Assembly (NCBI RefSeq): GCF_014651075.1
Contig: NZ_BMWE01000015.1
Coordinates: 105,813 to 169,812 of the forward strand
DNA: 64,000 nt
Direction of reading: 5' to 3'
Source: Streptomyces djakartensis
GTDB taxonomy: Bacteria; Actinomycetota; Actinomycetes; Streptomycetales; Streptomycetaceae
The position numbers and the translations under genes are program-made. The number at the start of each line of letters is the position of its first letter. Positions within the stretch are counted from its first letter, which is position 1. Below are positions 8,190 through 16,289 of this stretch, one piece after another. Below the pieces are notes generated by a model. That model saw only the letters and a list, made by a program, of their open reading frames with translations, searched no databases and was not told the origin of the DNA.

Positions 8190-9124
8190 CAGCGACGACG
8201 ACGGCCCCCGTGGCCACGACCCCCGTACCGGCGACCCGGCCACCCTCCGCCCGGCTGCGCGCCTGGGCGACCAGAGCCCCGCTGCTGCCCGCCCTGATCT
8301 TCATGATCGTCGTCACCCAGCTGCCCTTCGTGGCCACGCTGGTGATCTCCTTCTTCGACTGGAACGCCCTCTACCCCGACGCCCGGCACTTCACCGGCCT
8401 CGACAACTACCAGGAGGTCCTCACCGACGCGGACCTGCGCCACTCGGTGTGGACGACCGTGCTGCTGACGGTGGCGGTGGTGCTGGCCGGCCTGGTGCTG
8501 GGGCTGGTGCTCGCCCTGCTGCTGGACCGGAGGTTCCGGGGCCGGGGCGTGGTCCGCACGCTGCTGATCGCGCCGTTCCTGGTCGTCCCGGTCGCGGCGG
8601 CCCTGCTCTGGAAGCATGTGCTCTACAACCCCGAATACGGCCTGTTCAACGGGTTGTTGCACTATGTGGGCGGCCCGCAGCCGGACTGGATCTCCACCAC
8701 CCCGCTGCTCGCCGTCGAGGCCTCGCTGGTCTGGCAGTGGACGCCGTTCATGATGCTGATCCTGCTGGCCGGCCTGCAGAGCCGCGACCACGAGCAGATC
8801 GAGGCGGCCCGGGTCGACGGCGCGAGCGACTGGCAGATCTTCGTCCACCTGACCCTGCCGCACCTGCGCCGGTACCTCGAACTGGGCGCCCTGCTCGGCT
8901 CGATCTACATCGTCCAGAACTTCGACGCGGTCTTCACGATCACGTCCGGCGGCCTGGGCACCGCCAACCTGCCCTACACCGTCTACCAGAGCTTCTACCA
9001 GGCGCACGAGAACGGCCTCGCCTCGGCCGCGGGCGTCCTGGTCGTCATCGGCTCGATCGTCATCGCGACCTTCGCCCTGCGCGTGGTGTCGTCCCTGTTC
9101 CGTGAGGAGGTGTCCCGCGCATGA
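8186..9124 (+). CDS. ABC sugar/polyol permease, first subunit
   Basis: The 312-aa MalF/UgpA-type permease has about six membrane segments after an N-terminal proline/threonine-rich tail. The cytoplasmic EAA loop that docks the ATPase is visible as EAARVDGASDWQIFVHLTLP. Its ATG overlaps the stop of the binding-protein gene (ATGA), and its stop overlaps the next permease start. No ATP-binding subunit is encoded in the operon; Streptomyces importers of this class commonly share the MsiK ATPase. Confidence 0.9.
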   Translation: MTATTTAPVATTPVPATRPPSARLRAWATRAPLLPALIFMIVVTQLPFVATLVISFFDWNALYPDARHFTGLDNYQEVLTDADLRHSVWTTVLLTVAVVLAGLVLGLVLALLLDRRFRGRGVVRTLLIAPFLVVPVAAALLWKHVLYNPEYGLFNGLLHYVGGPQPDWISTTPLLAVEASLVWQWTPFMMLILLAGLQSRDHEQIEAARVDGASDWQIFVHLTLPHLRRYLELGALLGSIYIVQNFDAVFTITSGGLGTANLPYTVYQSFYQAHENGLASAAGVLVVIGSIVIATFALRVVSSLFREEVSRA

Positions 9125-9960
9125 GCGCACCGCCGGGCAACGTCATACGCCGTAACGGTCTGGGCCTGCTGGCCTGGCTGGCCGGGATCGTGTTCTTCCT
9201 GCCCATCGCCTGGATGGCCCTGACGTCGTTCCACTCGGAGACGGACGCGGCGACGAACCCGCCGTCCTTCGCGGCCTCCCTCACCCTGGACGGCTACCGG
9301 GAGTTCTTCGGCGCGGGCGGCGGCGCCAGCCCCTGGCCCGCCCTGGTCAACTCGACCGTCGCGTCGGTCGCCTCCACGCTCCTCGTCCTCCTCCTGGCCC
9401 TGCCGGCGGCGTACGCGCTGTCGGTCGACCGCGTCCGCAAATGGACCGACGTCCTGTTCTTCTTCCTCTCCACGAAGATGCTGCCGGTCGTGGCGGGCCT
9501 GCTCCCGGTCTACCTGTTCGCCAGGAACGCCGGGATGCTCGACAACATCTGGCTGCTGGTCGTCCTCTACACCTCCATGAACCTGCCGATCGCGGTGTGG
9601 ATGATGCAGTCGTTCCTCGCCGAGATCCCGGTCGCGGTGATCGAGGCCGCACGGGTGGACGGGGCCAGGCTGCCGACGGTCCTCACCCGGATCGTCGCCC
9701 CGATCGCCCTGCCCGGCATCGCGGCGACCGCTCTGATCTGCTTCATCTTCAGCTGGAACGAACTGCTCTTCGCACGGGTGCTGACCGGCGTCGTCGCCGA
9801 GACCGCCCCTGTCTTCCTGACCGGCTTCATCACCAGCCAGGGCCTGTTCCTGGCGAAGGTCTGCGCCGCGTCGCTCGTCATCTCCCTGCCGGTGCTCGCC
9901 GCGGGGTTCGCCGCCCAGGACAAGCTGGTCCAGGGCCTGTCGTTGGGAGCCGTGAAATGA
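9121..9960 (+). CDS. ABC sugar/polyol permease, second subunit
   Basis: The 279-aa MalG/UgpE-type permease has six predicted membrane segments and the EAA loop IEAARVDGARLPTVLTRI. Its partner is the permease encoded immediately upstream, with which it overlaps by four bases. The next gene, the zinc dehydrogenase, starts within its stop codon (AATGA). Four consecutive overlaps indicate one transcript and stoichiometric production. Confidence 0.9.
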   Translation: MSAPPGNVIRRNGLGLLAWLAGIVFFLPIAWMALTSFHSETDAATNPPSFAASLTLDGYREFFGAGGGASPWPALVNSTVASVASTLLVLLLALPAAYALSVDRVRKWTDVLFFFLSTKMLPVVAGLLPVYLFARNAGMLDNIWLLVVLYTSMNLPIAVWMMQSFLAEIPVAVIEAARVDGARLPTVLTRIVAPIALPGIAATALICFIFSWNELLFARVLTGVVAETAPVFLTGFITSQGLFLAKVCAASLVISLPVLAAGFAAQDKLVQGLSLGAVK

Positions 9961-10946
9961 AGGCCGCCGTCATCGAGTCCGTGGGCAAGGCCGTCGTCGC
10001 CGAGGTCCCGGACCCGACGCCAGGGCCGCGGCAGGTCGTCGTCGAGGTCGCGGCCTGCGGGCTGTGCGGCACGGACCTGCACATCCTCCAGGGGGAGTTC
10101 GCCCCCGAGCTGCCGATCGTGCCCGGGCACGAGTTCGCGGGCGAGGTGGTCGGCGTCGGCACCCGGGTCACGGAGGTGTCGGTGGGCGACCGGGTGGCGG
10201 TGGACCCTTCCCTCTACTGCCACGAATGCCGCTACTGCCGCACCGGTCACAACAACCTCTGCGAACGCTGGGCGGCGATCGGCGTCACGACGCCGGGCGG
10301 CGCGGCCCGGTACGCCCTCGCCCCGGTGGCGAACTGCGTGAAACTGCCCGACCACGTCCGCACCGAGGACGCGGCGCTCGTGGAGCCGCTCTCCTGCGCG
10401 GTGCGCGGCTACGACGTGCTCCGCTCCCGCCTCGGCGCGCACGTCCTGATCTACGGCTCCGGCACGATGGGCCTGATGATGCTGGAGCTTGCCAAGCGCA
10501 CGGGCGCGGCCAGCGTGGACGTCGTCGACGTGAACCCGGCCCGCCTGGAGACAGCCCGCCGCCTGGGCGTCTCGGCCGCCGCGGCGAACCCCGGCGAACT
10601 CGACCGCCCGCAGGGCTGGGACCTGGTCGTCGACGCCACCGGCAACGCGGCGGCGATCCAGGACGGCCTGGACCGGGTGGCGAAGGCGGGCACGTTCCTG
10701 CAGTTCGGCGTGGCCGACTACGCCACGCGCGTGACGATCGACCCGTACCGCATCTACAACCAGGAGATCACCATCACCGGCTCCATGGCGGTGCTGCACA
10801 GCTTCGAACGTGCGGCGGAGCTGTTCGCGAACGGGGTGCTGGACCCGGAGATCTTCATCAGCGACCGCCTGCCTCTCGACCAGTACCCGCAAGCACTGGA
10901 GCAGTTCGCGTCCGGGATCGGCAGGAAGATCGTGGTGGTCCCGTAA
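9957..10946 (+). CDS. zinc-dependent polyol-type dehydrogenase
   Basis: The 329-aa medium-chain dehydrogenase probably oxidises the imported polyol with NAD(P)+. Catalytic-zinc ligands are Cys37 (CGLCGTDLH) and His58-Glu59 (GHEF). The structural-zinc lobe has Cys88, Cys91, Cys94 and Cys102 (CHECRYC ... C). The Rossmann motif is IYGSGTMGLMMLE, followed by an acidic VDVVDVN at the end of the second strand that favours NAD+. It is translationally coupled to the importer, linking uptake to the first catabolic step. Sorbitol, mannitol or arabitol dehydrogenase activity is plausible but cannot be chosen between. Confidence 0.85.
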   Translation: MKAAVIESVGKAVVAEVPDPTPGPRQVVVEVAACGLCGTDLHILQGEFAPELPIVPGHEFAGEVVGVGTRVTEVSVGDRVAVDPSLYCHECRYCRTGHNNLCERWAAIGVTTPGGAARYALAPVANCVKLPDHVRTEDAALVEPLSCAVRGYDVLRSRLGAHVLIYGSGTMGLMMLELAKRTGAASVDVVDVNPARLETARRLGVSAAAANPGELDRPQGWDLVVDATGNAAAIQDGLDRVAKAGTFLQFGVADYATRVTIDPYRIYNQEITITGSMAVLHSFERAAELFANGVLDPEIFISDRLPLDQYPQALEQFASGIGRKIVVVP

Positions 10947-11016
10947 CGCGCCGTACAGCGGGGGGGGCAGGCGAAAACCGCTGGGCCACCTGCCTCCCGC
11001 CCCCTACGCTCACGCC

Positions 11017-11238
11017 ATGCGACGACCCCACGGATTCAGCTACGAGCAGCACACCGGCAATACCGTCCGCATCACCCACCACGGCCGCCCCGCCACCACC
11101 CTGCACGGGCCCCGGGCCGCTCAGTTCCTCACCGAGGTCGAGGCATCCGACCCCCAGCTCGTCATGGCCCGCTGGACCGGCAACTACAAGCGGGGCAACG
11201 AACGCACGGCGCGCGATCACCCCCGCAATCGCCGCTGA
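11017..11238 (+). CDS. small conserved hypothetical protein
   Basis: The 73-aa basic cytosolic protein begins MRRPHGFSYEQHTGNTVRI and contains a central HHGRPATTLHGPRAAQFL and a C-terminal basic tail. I recall similar short proteins as common in Streptomyces, without known function. Coding G/C bias is continuous, and the frame is not a shadow of a neighbouring gene. No good ribosome binding site is seen; the upstream CTACGCT may be a -10, giving a short leader. Confidence 0.6.
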   Translation: MRRPHGFSYEQHTGNTVRITHHGRPATTLHGPRAAQFLTEVEASDPQLVMARWTGNYKRGNERTARDHPRNRR

Positions 11239-11302
11239 CCCGATTGGGCGCAGAGTAAGGGAACGGCAAAACCGCCTCGCTCGTTCACGGGGCATGACAG
11301 CT

Positions 11303-12526
11303 ATGACCCCCGGCTCGAACATCCCCCTCTCCGCCGCCCGCGTGACGGTGGACGTCGCCGCCCCCGTGCGGCTCGACGTTTCGGGCCTGCTGCTCACCGC
11401 CGACGGCAAGGTGCGCTCCGACGACGACTTCATCTTCTACAACCAGCCGTCGGGCCCGGGCGTGACGTACCGCTCGGGTGGCGGCACCTCGCCCGACGCG
11501 ATCGTGGTGGACACCGCGGCCGTCCCCCCGGGCATCGAGAAGATCGTCGTCACGGCGAGCCCGGACGCCGCGGGCCAGACCTTCCAGGGCATCGAACCGA
11601 CGGCCACCCTCCGCAACGCGGACGACAGCTCCGTCCTGGCCACGTTCACCCCTCCGCAGCTCGGCGCCGAGACGGCCCTGGTGATCGTCGAGATCTACCT
11701 GCGAGGCGGCCAGTGGAAGGCCCGGGCCGTCGGCCAGGGGTACGCCAACGGCCTCGCGGGCATCGCCACGGACTTCGGGGTCACGGTGGAGGAGCCGGCC
11801 GCCCCGGCCCAGACGGCGGCCCCGGCCCAGCCGGTGTCCCCGCCGCCGGCACCGCCGCAGCCCCCCGTCGCGCCGCCCGCCCCGCCCGTCTCCACGCCCG
11901 CGGCTGCCGCCGCCCCGGCCGCGCCCGCGCCGCCCGCGCCCGGCGCCGGGAAGATCAACCTCGACAAGGGCCGCGTCAGCCTCCAGAAGAACCAGACGGT
12001 CTCCCTGGTCAAGGGCGGGCGCCCCCTGCTCTCCCAGGTCCGGATGGGTCTCGGCTGGGAGCCGGCGTACCGCGGCAAGGACATCGACCTGGACGCCTCG
12101 GTCATCGCCTACGGGCCGCAGCGCAACCACATCGACAGCTGCTACTTCGGCAAGCTCCAGATCATCGGAGGCGCGATCCGGCACTCCGGTGACAACCTCA
12201 CGGGCGAGGGCGGCGGGGACGACGAGGTCATCGCGGTCGACCTCGGCCGTCTCCCCCAGGAGGTCACGGGCCTGGTCTTCACGGTCAACTCCTTCTCCGG
12301 CCAGAAGTTCACGGAGGTCGCCAAGGCCTACTGCCGCCTCCTGGACGGCACGACCGGCGAGGAACTGGTCCGCTTCGACCTCACCAGCGCCGAGCCGCAG
12401 ACGGGCGTGATGATGGCCAAGCTGATCCGCCAGTTCTCCGGAGAGTGGGAGATGACGGCGATGGGCGACTTCGTGAAGTCCCGCACGGTCAGGGGCATGG
12501 TCAAGCCGGCAGCCCAGGCCCTGTAA
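11303..12526 (+). CDS. double TerD-domain protein
   Basis: The 407-aa protein has two TerD domains. The first covers about residues 1-155 (GLLLTADGKVRSDDDFIFYNQP), then a 50-residue Pro/Ala linker, then a second domain (GRVSLQKNQTVSLVKGG, IDLDASVIAY, GEGGGDDEVIAVDLGRLP). TerD folds bind calcium through acidic loops such as GEGGGDDE. The family is linked to tellurite resistance and stress responses, and in streptomycetes to differentiation, so the literal tellurium role is unproven. I chose ATG 11303 over 11294 because GGGG at 11289-11292 gives normal spacing only for 11303. It appears monocistronic and ends in a hairpin. Confidence 0.85.
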   Translation: MTPGSNIPLSAARVTVDVAAPVRLDVSGLLLTADGKVRSDDDFIFYNQPSGPGVTYRSGGGTSPDAIVVDTAAVPPGIEKIVVTASPDAAGQTFQGIEPTATLRNADDSSVLATFTPPQLGAETALVIVEIYLRGGQWKARAVGQGYANGLAGIATDFGVTVEEPAAPAQTAAPAQPVSPPPAPPQPPVAPPAPPVSTPAAAAAPAAPAPPAPGAGKINLDKGRVSLQKNQTVSLVKGGRPLLSQVRMGLGWEPAYRGKDIDLDASVIAYGPQRNHIDSCYFGKLQIIGGAIRHSGDNLTGEGGGDDEVIAVDLGRLPQEVTGLVFTVNSFSGQKFTEVAKAYCRLLDGTTGEELVRFDLTSAEPQTGVMMAKLIRQFSGEWEMTAMGDFVKSRTVRGMVKPAAQAL

Positions 12527-12536
12527 GCGCCTTCTT

Positions 12537-12563
12537 CCCCGCGCCCCTTCAAGGGGCGCGGGG
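12537..12563. terminator. terminator hairpin after the TerD gene
   Basis: A perfect 13-bp stem (12537-12549 with 12551-12563, loop one base as drawn) with sequence CCCCGCGCCCCTT/AAGGGGCGCGGGG lies 11 bases after the TerD stop. The real loop is probably 3-5 bases after the inner pairs open. It could also serve the convergent TetR gene. Confidence 0.8.
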
Positions 12564-12589
12564 AACTGCGCGACAAGCCCCCACCGGCG
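12551..12589 (+). repeat. dispersed intergenic repeat, copy 2
   Basis: AAGGGGCGCGGGGAACTGCG is the right arm of the terminator hairpin and continues into GCGACAAGCCCCCACCGG. This is the only one of the four copies in the window that keeps the complementary left arm, suggesting that the other copies are remnants of the same terminator-like module. Confidence 0.75.
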
Positions 12590-12648
12590 GCACCCTGCGA
12601 CACTCCCGCACCCCTACGGCGCCCGGGAGCGGCGACCGGCGCCGCCGC

Positions 12649-13224
12649 TCACACGGCCCTCGGCCGCACGCCCTCCACCCACAGCATCAGATAGCGCCGC
12701 ACGTACGCGCACTCCGCATCCGCCAGCTCCGCCGCGGCGGCTACACCATGGACCAGCCGCAGGATGTCGACCGGCTCGACGTCACCCCGCAGCGTGCCTT
12801 CTTCCTGAGCCGCCCGGACCAGCCGTCCCGCCGCGCTCCTCACCGAGTCGCCGCAGGCCGTCCCCACGGGGGAGCCGGTGTCGCTGGCGGCCGGGCCCAG
12901 CAGGGCCTTCAGGCCGCGCACCTCGATCAGCCCGGCGCCGAGTTCGTACAGCCACTCCACCAGCGCCTCACCCGGCGGCAGCCCGGCCGCCAGCTCGTCC
13001 GCCCGGGCCGCGATCGCCTCGACACGGTCGAGGTACACGGCCTCCAGCAGCGCGTGCCGTGTCGGGAAGTGCCGGTACAGGGTGCCGGAGCCGACCCCGG
13101 CCCGCTTGGCGATGTCGTCGAGCGACGCCCCTTCCCCGTACTCGGCGAAAGCCTCCACGGCGACCTTCAGCAACCGCTCGTGGTTGCGCCGCGCATCCGC
13201 CCGCATGGGCCTGGCCCGCACCAT
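12649..13224 (-). CDS. TetR-family regulator
   Basis: The 191-aa regulator has an N-terminal TetR helix-turn-helix (about residues 8-55: LDDIAKRAGVGSGTLYRHFPTRHALLEAVY). Its helical C-terminal domain resembles the SbtR-like group. The ATG at 13224 is chosen over 13254 because GAGGAG lies six bases before it. Neighbours are an unrelated TerD gene (convergent) and a LacI gene, so its target is not obvious and no paired efflux gene is adjacent. Confidence 0.85.
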   Translation of the reverse strand: MVRARPMRADARRNHERLLKVAVEAFAEYGEGASLDDIAKRAGVGSGTLYRHFPTRHALLEAVYLDRVEAIAARADELAAGLPPGEALVEWLYELGAGLIEVRGLKALLGPAASDTGSPVGTACGDSVRSAAGRLVRAAQEEGTLRGDVEPVDILRLVHGVAAAAELADAECAYVRRYLMLWVEGVRPRAV

Positions 13225-13272
13225 GCAGCACTCCTCACCAGCCGGGAACCCCACTCCTCAGCCTAGTGCCGG

Positions 13273-13370
13273 GGCAGGCGACGTCTTGCCCGTCGAGGAG
13301 CGGCGTCCGGTGCCTGCTCTCGGCGTGCCGGTGCGTGCCGGGCGTCGCGCCGGGGCGAACGTCGCCTGCC
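13273..13370. repeat. inverted repeats in the TetR-LacI gap
   Basis: GGCAGGCGACGT (13273-13284) and its exact reverse complement (13359-13370) lie 74 bases apart. A second pair, GCCGGGCGTC (13337-13346) and its complement (13399-13408), overlaps it. The 236-base gap between the TetR start and the LacI stop contains no credible gene. The arms could be alternative hairpins at the 3' end of the LacI transcript or a TetR operator. Confidence 0.4.
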
Positions 13371-13460
13371 GCGGCGCCGGATCCAAGCCGCCGCCCCGGA
13401 CGCCCGGCGTCAAGGGGTTCCGGTGCCGTCGCCCGGGCAGGTCCGCCGAGCCAGGCGGCC

Positions 13461-14507
13461 TCAGGCCGAGGCGCGCACCACGAGTTCGGGCACCACCCAG
13501 GCGTCCGCTCCGCGCAGCGGCTCCTCACCCGCGCGCAGCCGGGCCACCTGCTCGACGGCCAGCCGGCCGATCCGTCGCTTGTCGATGTGCAGGGTGGTCA
13601 GAGCGGGGTCCACCAGCTCGCCCAGCGAGAGGCCGTCGAAGCCGAGCACGGCCAGGTCGTCCGGAACCCTCCGGCCGTGCCGGCGGGCGGTACGCATCGC
13701 CCCCACCGCGATCAGGTCGTTGAAGCCGAAGACGGCGGTGATCTCCGGCCGCGCCGCGAGGAGCCGTTCCATGCCGGCCTCACCACCGGTCACGCTGTGC
13801 TCGGGGCACACCACGACCGCGTCCGCGCCGACCGGCAGGCCGAGCCGCCGTACCTGCTCCAGGAAGGCGAGCCTGCGGGGGCTGGGGCCGTGCACACCGT
13901 CCAGCATGCCGATCCTGCGGTGCCCCGCGCGGAACAGGTGGTTCATGCCCTGCTCGACTCCGGTGGCGGCGTCGATGCCGACGGCCGCGAACCGGGTCTG
14001 CTGCGGGCCGCGCTCCAGCAGCACCAGGGGCACGCCCCCGAGGTGCCGGGTCAGGACGTCGTCCGGGTCCCGGAAGTAGCCCACGACCGCGTCGGCCTGG
14101 TGGGAGAGCACGTCGAGGGCCTGCCGTTCCCTGGCCTCGTCGATCCGGGAGTCCCACACGACGACCTGCCAGCCGCGCTGCTCGGCCGCCTCCAGCACCC
14201 CGGCGGCCACCTCGGGGAAGAACGGGTTCCGCAGGTCCGGGATGACCAGGCCCGCCGTCACCGTCCCCTTCTGGACGAGCCCGCGCGCGAACCGGCTCGG
14301 CCGGTAGTCCAGCAGCCGCGCCGCCTCCAGCACCCGCTGCTTGGTCCCCGGGTCGATCTCCCCCTTGTCGTTGACCGCCCGGGACACCGTCTGGCGTGAC
14401 ACCCCGGCCAGTCGTGCGACGTCATGGATCGTCGCCCGGCGCCGGGCACCGGCGGGCCGGTCCGCACCCGGCTCCGCCCCCTGATTGTCCGTCCACACGC
14501 GCAGCAC
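13461..14507 (-). CDS. LacI/GalR-family regulator
   Basis: The 348-aa protein has a LacI helix-turn-helix (about residues 26-70: IHDVARLAGVSRQTVSRAVN) with the hinge-helix region DYRPSRFARGLVQ. A periplasmic-binding-protein-like sensor domain follows, with TVTAGLVIPDLRNPFF, GFNDLIAVGA and ALTTLHIDK. About 25 extra N-terminal residues precede the DNA-binding domain; an internal start is possible. It normally represses sugar genes and releases DNA on sugar binding. It is not next to sugar genes; the nearest sugar importer is 2.5 kb away and already has a DeoR protein. Its target may be elsewhere. Confidence 0.88.
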   Translation of the reverse strand: MLRVWTDNQGAEPGADRPAGARRRATIHDVARLAGVSRQTVSRAVNDKGEIDPGTKQRVLEAARLLDYRPSRFARGLVQKGTVTAGLVIPDLRNPFFPEVAAGVLEAAEQRGWQVVVWDSRIDEARERQALDVLSHQADAVVGYFRDPDDVLTRHLGGVPLVLLERGPQQTRFAAVGIDAATGVEQGMNHLFRAGHRRIGMLDGVHGPSPRRLAFLEQVRRLGLPVGADAVVVCPEHSVTGGEAGMERLLAARPEITAVFGFNDLIAVGAMRTARRHGRRVPDDLAVLGFDGLSLGELVDPALTTLHIDKRRIGRLAVEQVARLRAGEEPLRGADAWVVPELVVRASA

Positions 14508-14690
14508 TGTATCCGGCGGCCCCGGGGCCCGGCAGGGTCAGCCGGGCCCCCGGGCGGCGGACCGGCGGGGACTCGGCCGGCGGCCCCGGCGACGCGCTCC
14601 GTACAGTGCCGGCGACCGTCGGTGATCCGGCGGCCTGTCAAACGCGAGGCACTGCTGACAGGCCCTGGGCGGCCGGTCGGCTTCGGCGTT

Positions 14691-16136
14691 CTAACGCCGC
14701 TGCCGCTTCCAGGGGCCGGTGATGGCGAGCAGAATGCCCGGGTCCTGGATGTTGGCGTAAAGGGTCCTGCCGTCGGGCGAGAAGGTGACGCCGGCGAACT
14801 CGCTGTACTCCGGCTCCTCTTCGGTGCCGACGTTCAGCTCGTTGCGGGCGATCGGGTAGGTACGGCCGCTCTCCGTGGCGCCGAAGAGGTGCGAGACGCC
14901 CTCGCCGTCCTCGGCGAGCACGATCCCGCCGTACGGGGAGACGGTGGTGTTGTCGGGACCGTCGAAGGCACCGTCCTCGGACGGGTCCGGGTTGACTCCG
15001 AGCAGGACCTTCAAGGTCAGTGTCCGGCGCCTGGGGTCGTAGAACCAGACCTGGCCGTCGTGCTGGACGGGGCTCTCCTCACGGGCGTACGAGGAGACGA
15101 TGTAGGCGCCGCCGTCGCCCCACCACATGCCCTCGAGTTTCCGGGCGCGGGTGACCTCGCCGTCGCCGAACTGCTTGCGCACGGGGGTGGTGCGGGCGTC
15201 CCGGTCGGGGACGTCCACCCAGTCGACGCCGTACACCGTGCCGGTCTTCGTGGCGCGGGACAGGTCGTCCACGAACCTGCCGCCGGAGTCGTAGCACTTG
15301 GGCGCCTGCAGGACACCGGCGTCGTCGGCCAGCTCGCGGAACTTCCCGTGGCCGTACTCGAAGCCGCGCGGCGGAGTCCAGCGGAAGAAGAGGCCGTTGG
15401 GGGCGGCCGCGTCCTCGGTGAGGTAGGCGTGGCCGCGCTTGGGGTCGATGACGACGGCCTCGTGGTCGTAGCGGCCGAAGAACTTCAGGGGTTTCGGATC
15501 ACGGTTGGCGCGCCGGTCGCTGGGGTCGACCTCGAAGACGTAGCCGTGGTCCTTGGTCATGCCGTTGAGGCCGGCCTTGTCGGAGTTCTCCTCGCAGGTG
15601 AGCCAGGTACCCCAAGGCGTCCGGCCCCCGGCGCAGTTCGTGGAGGTTCCGGCGATGCCCACCCACTCGGCGACCCGTCCGTCGGGGCGCACCTCGACGA
15701 CGGTGCAGCCACCGGCCGCGGCCGGGTCGTAGACGAGGCCTTCGGTGAGCGGCACCGGGTACTTCCACTTGGAGCGCGGGCCCTTCAGCTCGTGGTTGTT
15801 GACGAGCAGGGTGGTGCCGCGAGGGCCGTCGAAGGTGGCGGTGCCGTCGTGGTTGGAGGGCGTGAACTCGCCGGATTCCAGCTTGGTCCGGCCGCTGTAC
15901 GTGATGATCCGGTACTCGAACCCGGCGGGCAGGGCCAGGATTCCCTTCGGGTCGGGGACGAGCGGCCCGTAGCCGACGCCGTGCCGGGCATCCGCTGCCT
16001 CGTCCCCCGCGCTGCCGGTGTCGTAGGACGCCAGGGCGTTCGGCGCGGTGGCGAGGGCGCCGACACTGCCCGCCAGCGCGACACCGGCACCGGTGATCGC
16101 GGTGCTTCTGGCGAAGTCCCTGCGGGTGAGCGACAT
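14691..16136 (-). CDS. PhoX-family secreted alkaline phosphatase
   Basis: The 481-aa protein is exported by the Tat pathway: residues 1-37 contain RRDFARS and a hydrophobic run ending in NALASYDTG. The remainder matches PhoX/DUF839 phosphatases, which use calcium and iron to release phosphate from organic monoesters outside the cell. Visible family motifs include LLVNNHEL, GGCTVVEVRPDG, TCEEN, YDHEAVVIDPKRGHAYLTED, MWWGDGG and SPDGRTLYANIQDPG. The ATG at 16136 follows AGGAGACAGCC. A PHO-box-like repeat lies 69 bases upstream, so expression should rise under phosphate starvation through PhoP (inference with strong motif support). Confidence 0.88.
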   Translation of the reverse strand: MSLTRRDFARSTAITGAGVALAGSVGALATAPNALASYDTGSAGDEAADARHGVGYGPLVPDPKGILALPAGFEYRIITYSGRTKLESGEFTPSNHDGTATFDGPRGTTLLVNNHELKGPRSKWKYPVPLTEGLVYDPAAAGGCTVVEVRPDGRVAEWVGIAGTSTNCAGGRTPWGTWLTCEENSDKAGLNGMTKDHGYVFEVDPSDRRANRDPKPLKFFGRYDHEAVVIDPKRGHAYLTEDAAAPNGLFFRWTPPRGFEYGHGKFRELADDAGVLQAPKCYDSGGRFVDDLSRATKTGTVYGVDWVDVPDRDARTTPVRKQFGDGEVTRARKLEGMWWGDGGAYIVSSYAREESPVQHDGQVWFYDPRRRTLTLKVLLGVNPDPSEDGAFDGPDNTTVSPYGGIVLAEDGEGVSHLFGATESGRTYPIARNELNVGTEEEPEYSEFAGVTFSPDGRTLYANIQDPGILLAITGPWKRQRR

Positions 16137-16204
16137 GGCTGTCTCCTGTGACGGTGAGGATGCCGTGGGAGGTGGCGGACCTCGTTCGGCGAAACCGTCC
16201 CGCT

Positions 16205-16226
16205 CATCCGTGAACACCAGTTGAAC
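16205..16226 (-). promoter_or_regulatory. PHO box (PhoP operator) of the PhoX gene
   Basis: On the minus strand, two adjacent 11-base direct repeat units, GTTCAACTGGT (16216-16226) and GTTCACGGATG (16205-16215), match the Streptomyces PhoP unit GTTCACC-N4. Two abutting 11-mers are the minimal PHO-box core. It stands 69-90 bases upstream of a phosphatase gene. Confidence 0.7.
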
Positions 16227-16234
16227 AACACCCC

Positions 16235-16268
16235 AGGGGCGCGGGGAACGGCGCGATAAGCCACAACG
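16235..16268 (+). repeat. dispersed intergenic repeat, copy 3
   Basis: AGGGGCGCGGGGAACGGCGC followed by GATAAGCCACAACG matches copies 1 and 2. It lies between the PHO box and the end of the gene at 16290-17717, oriented opposite to both neighbouring genes. Confidence 0.75.
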
Positions 16269-16289
16269 GCGCCGCACCCGCCGGGATGC

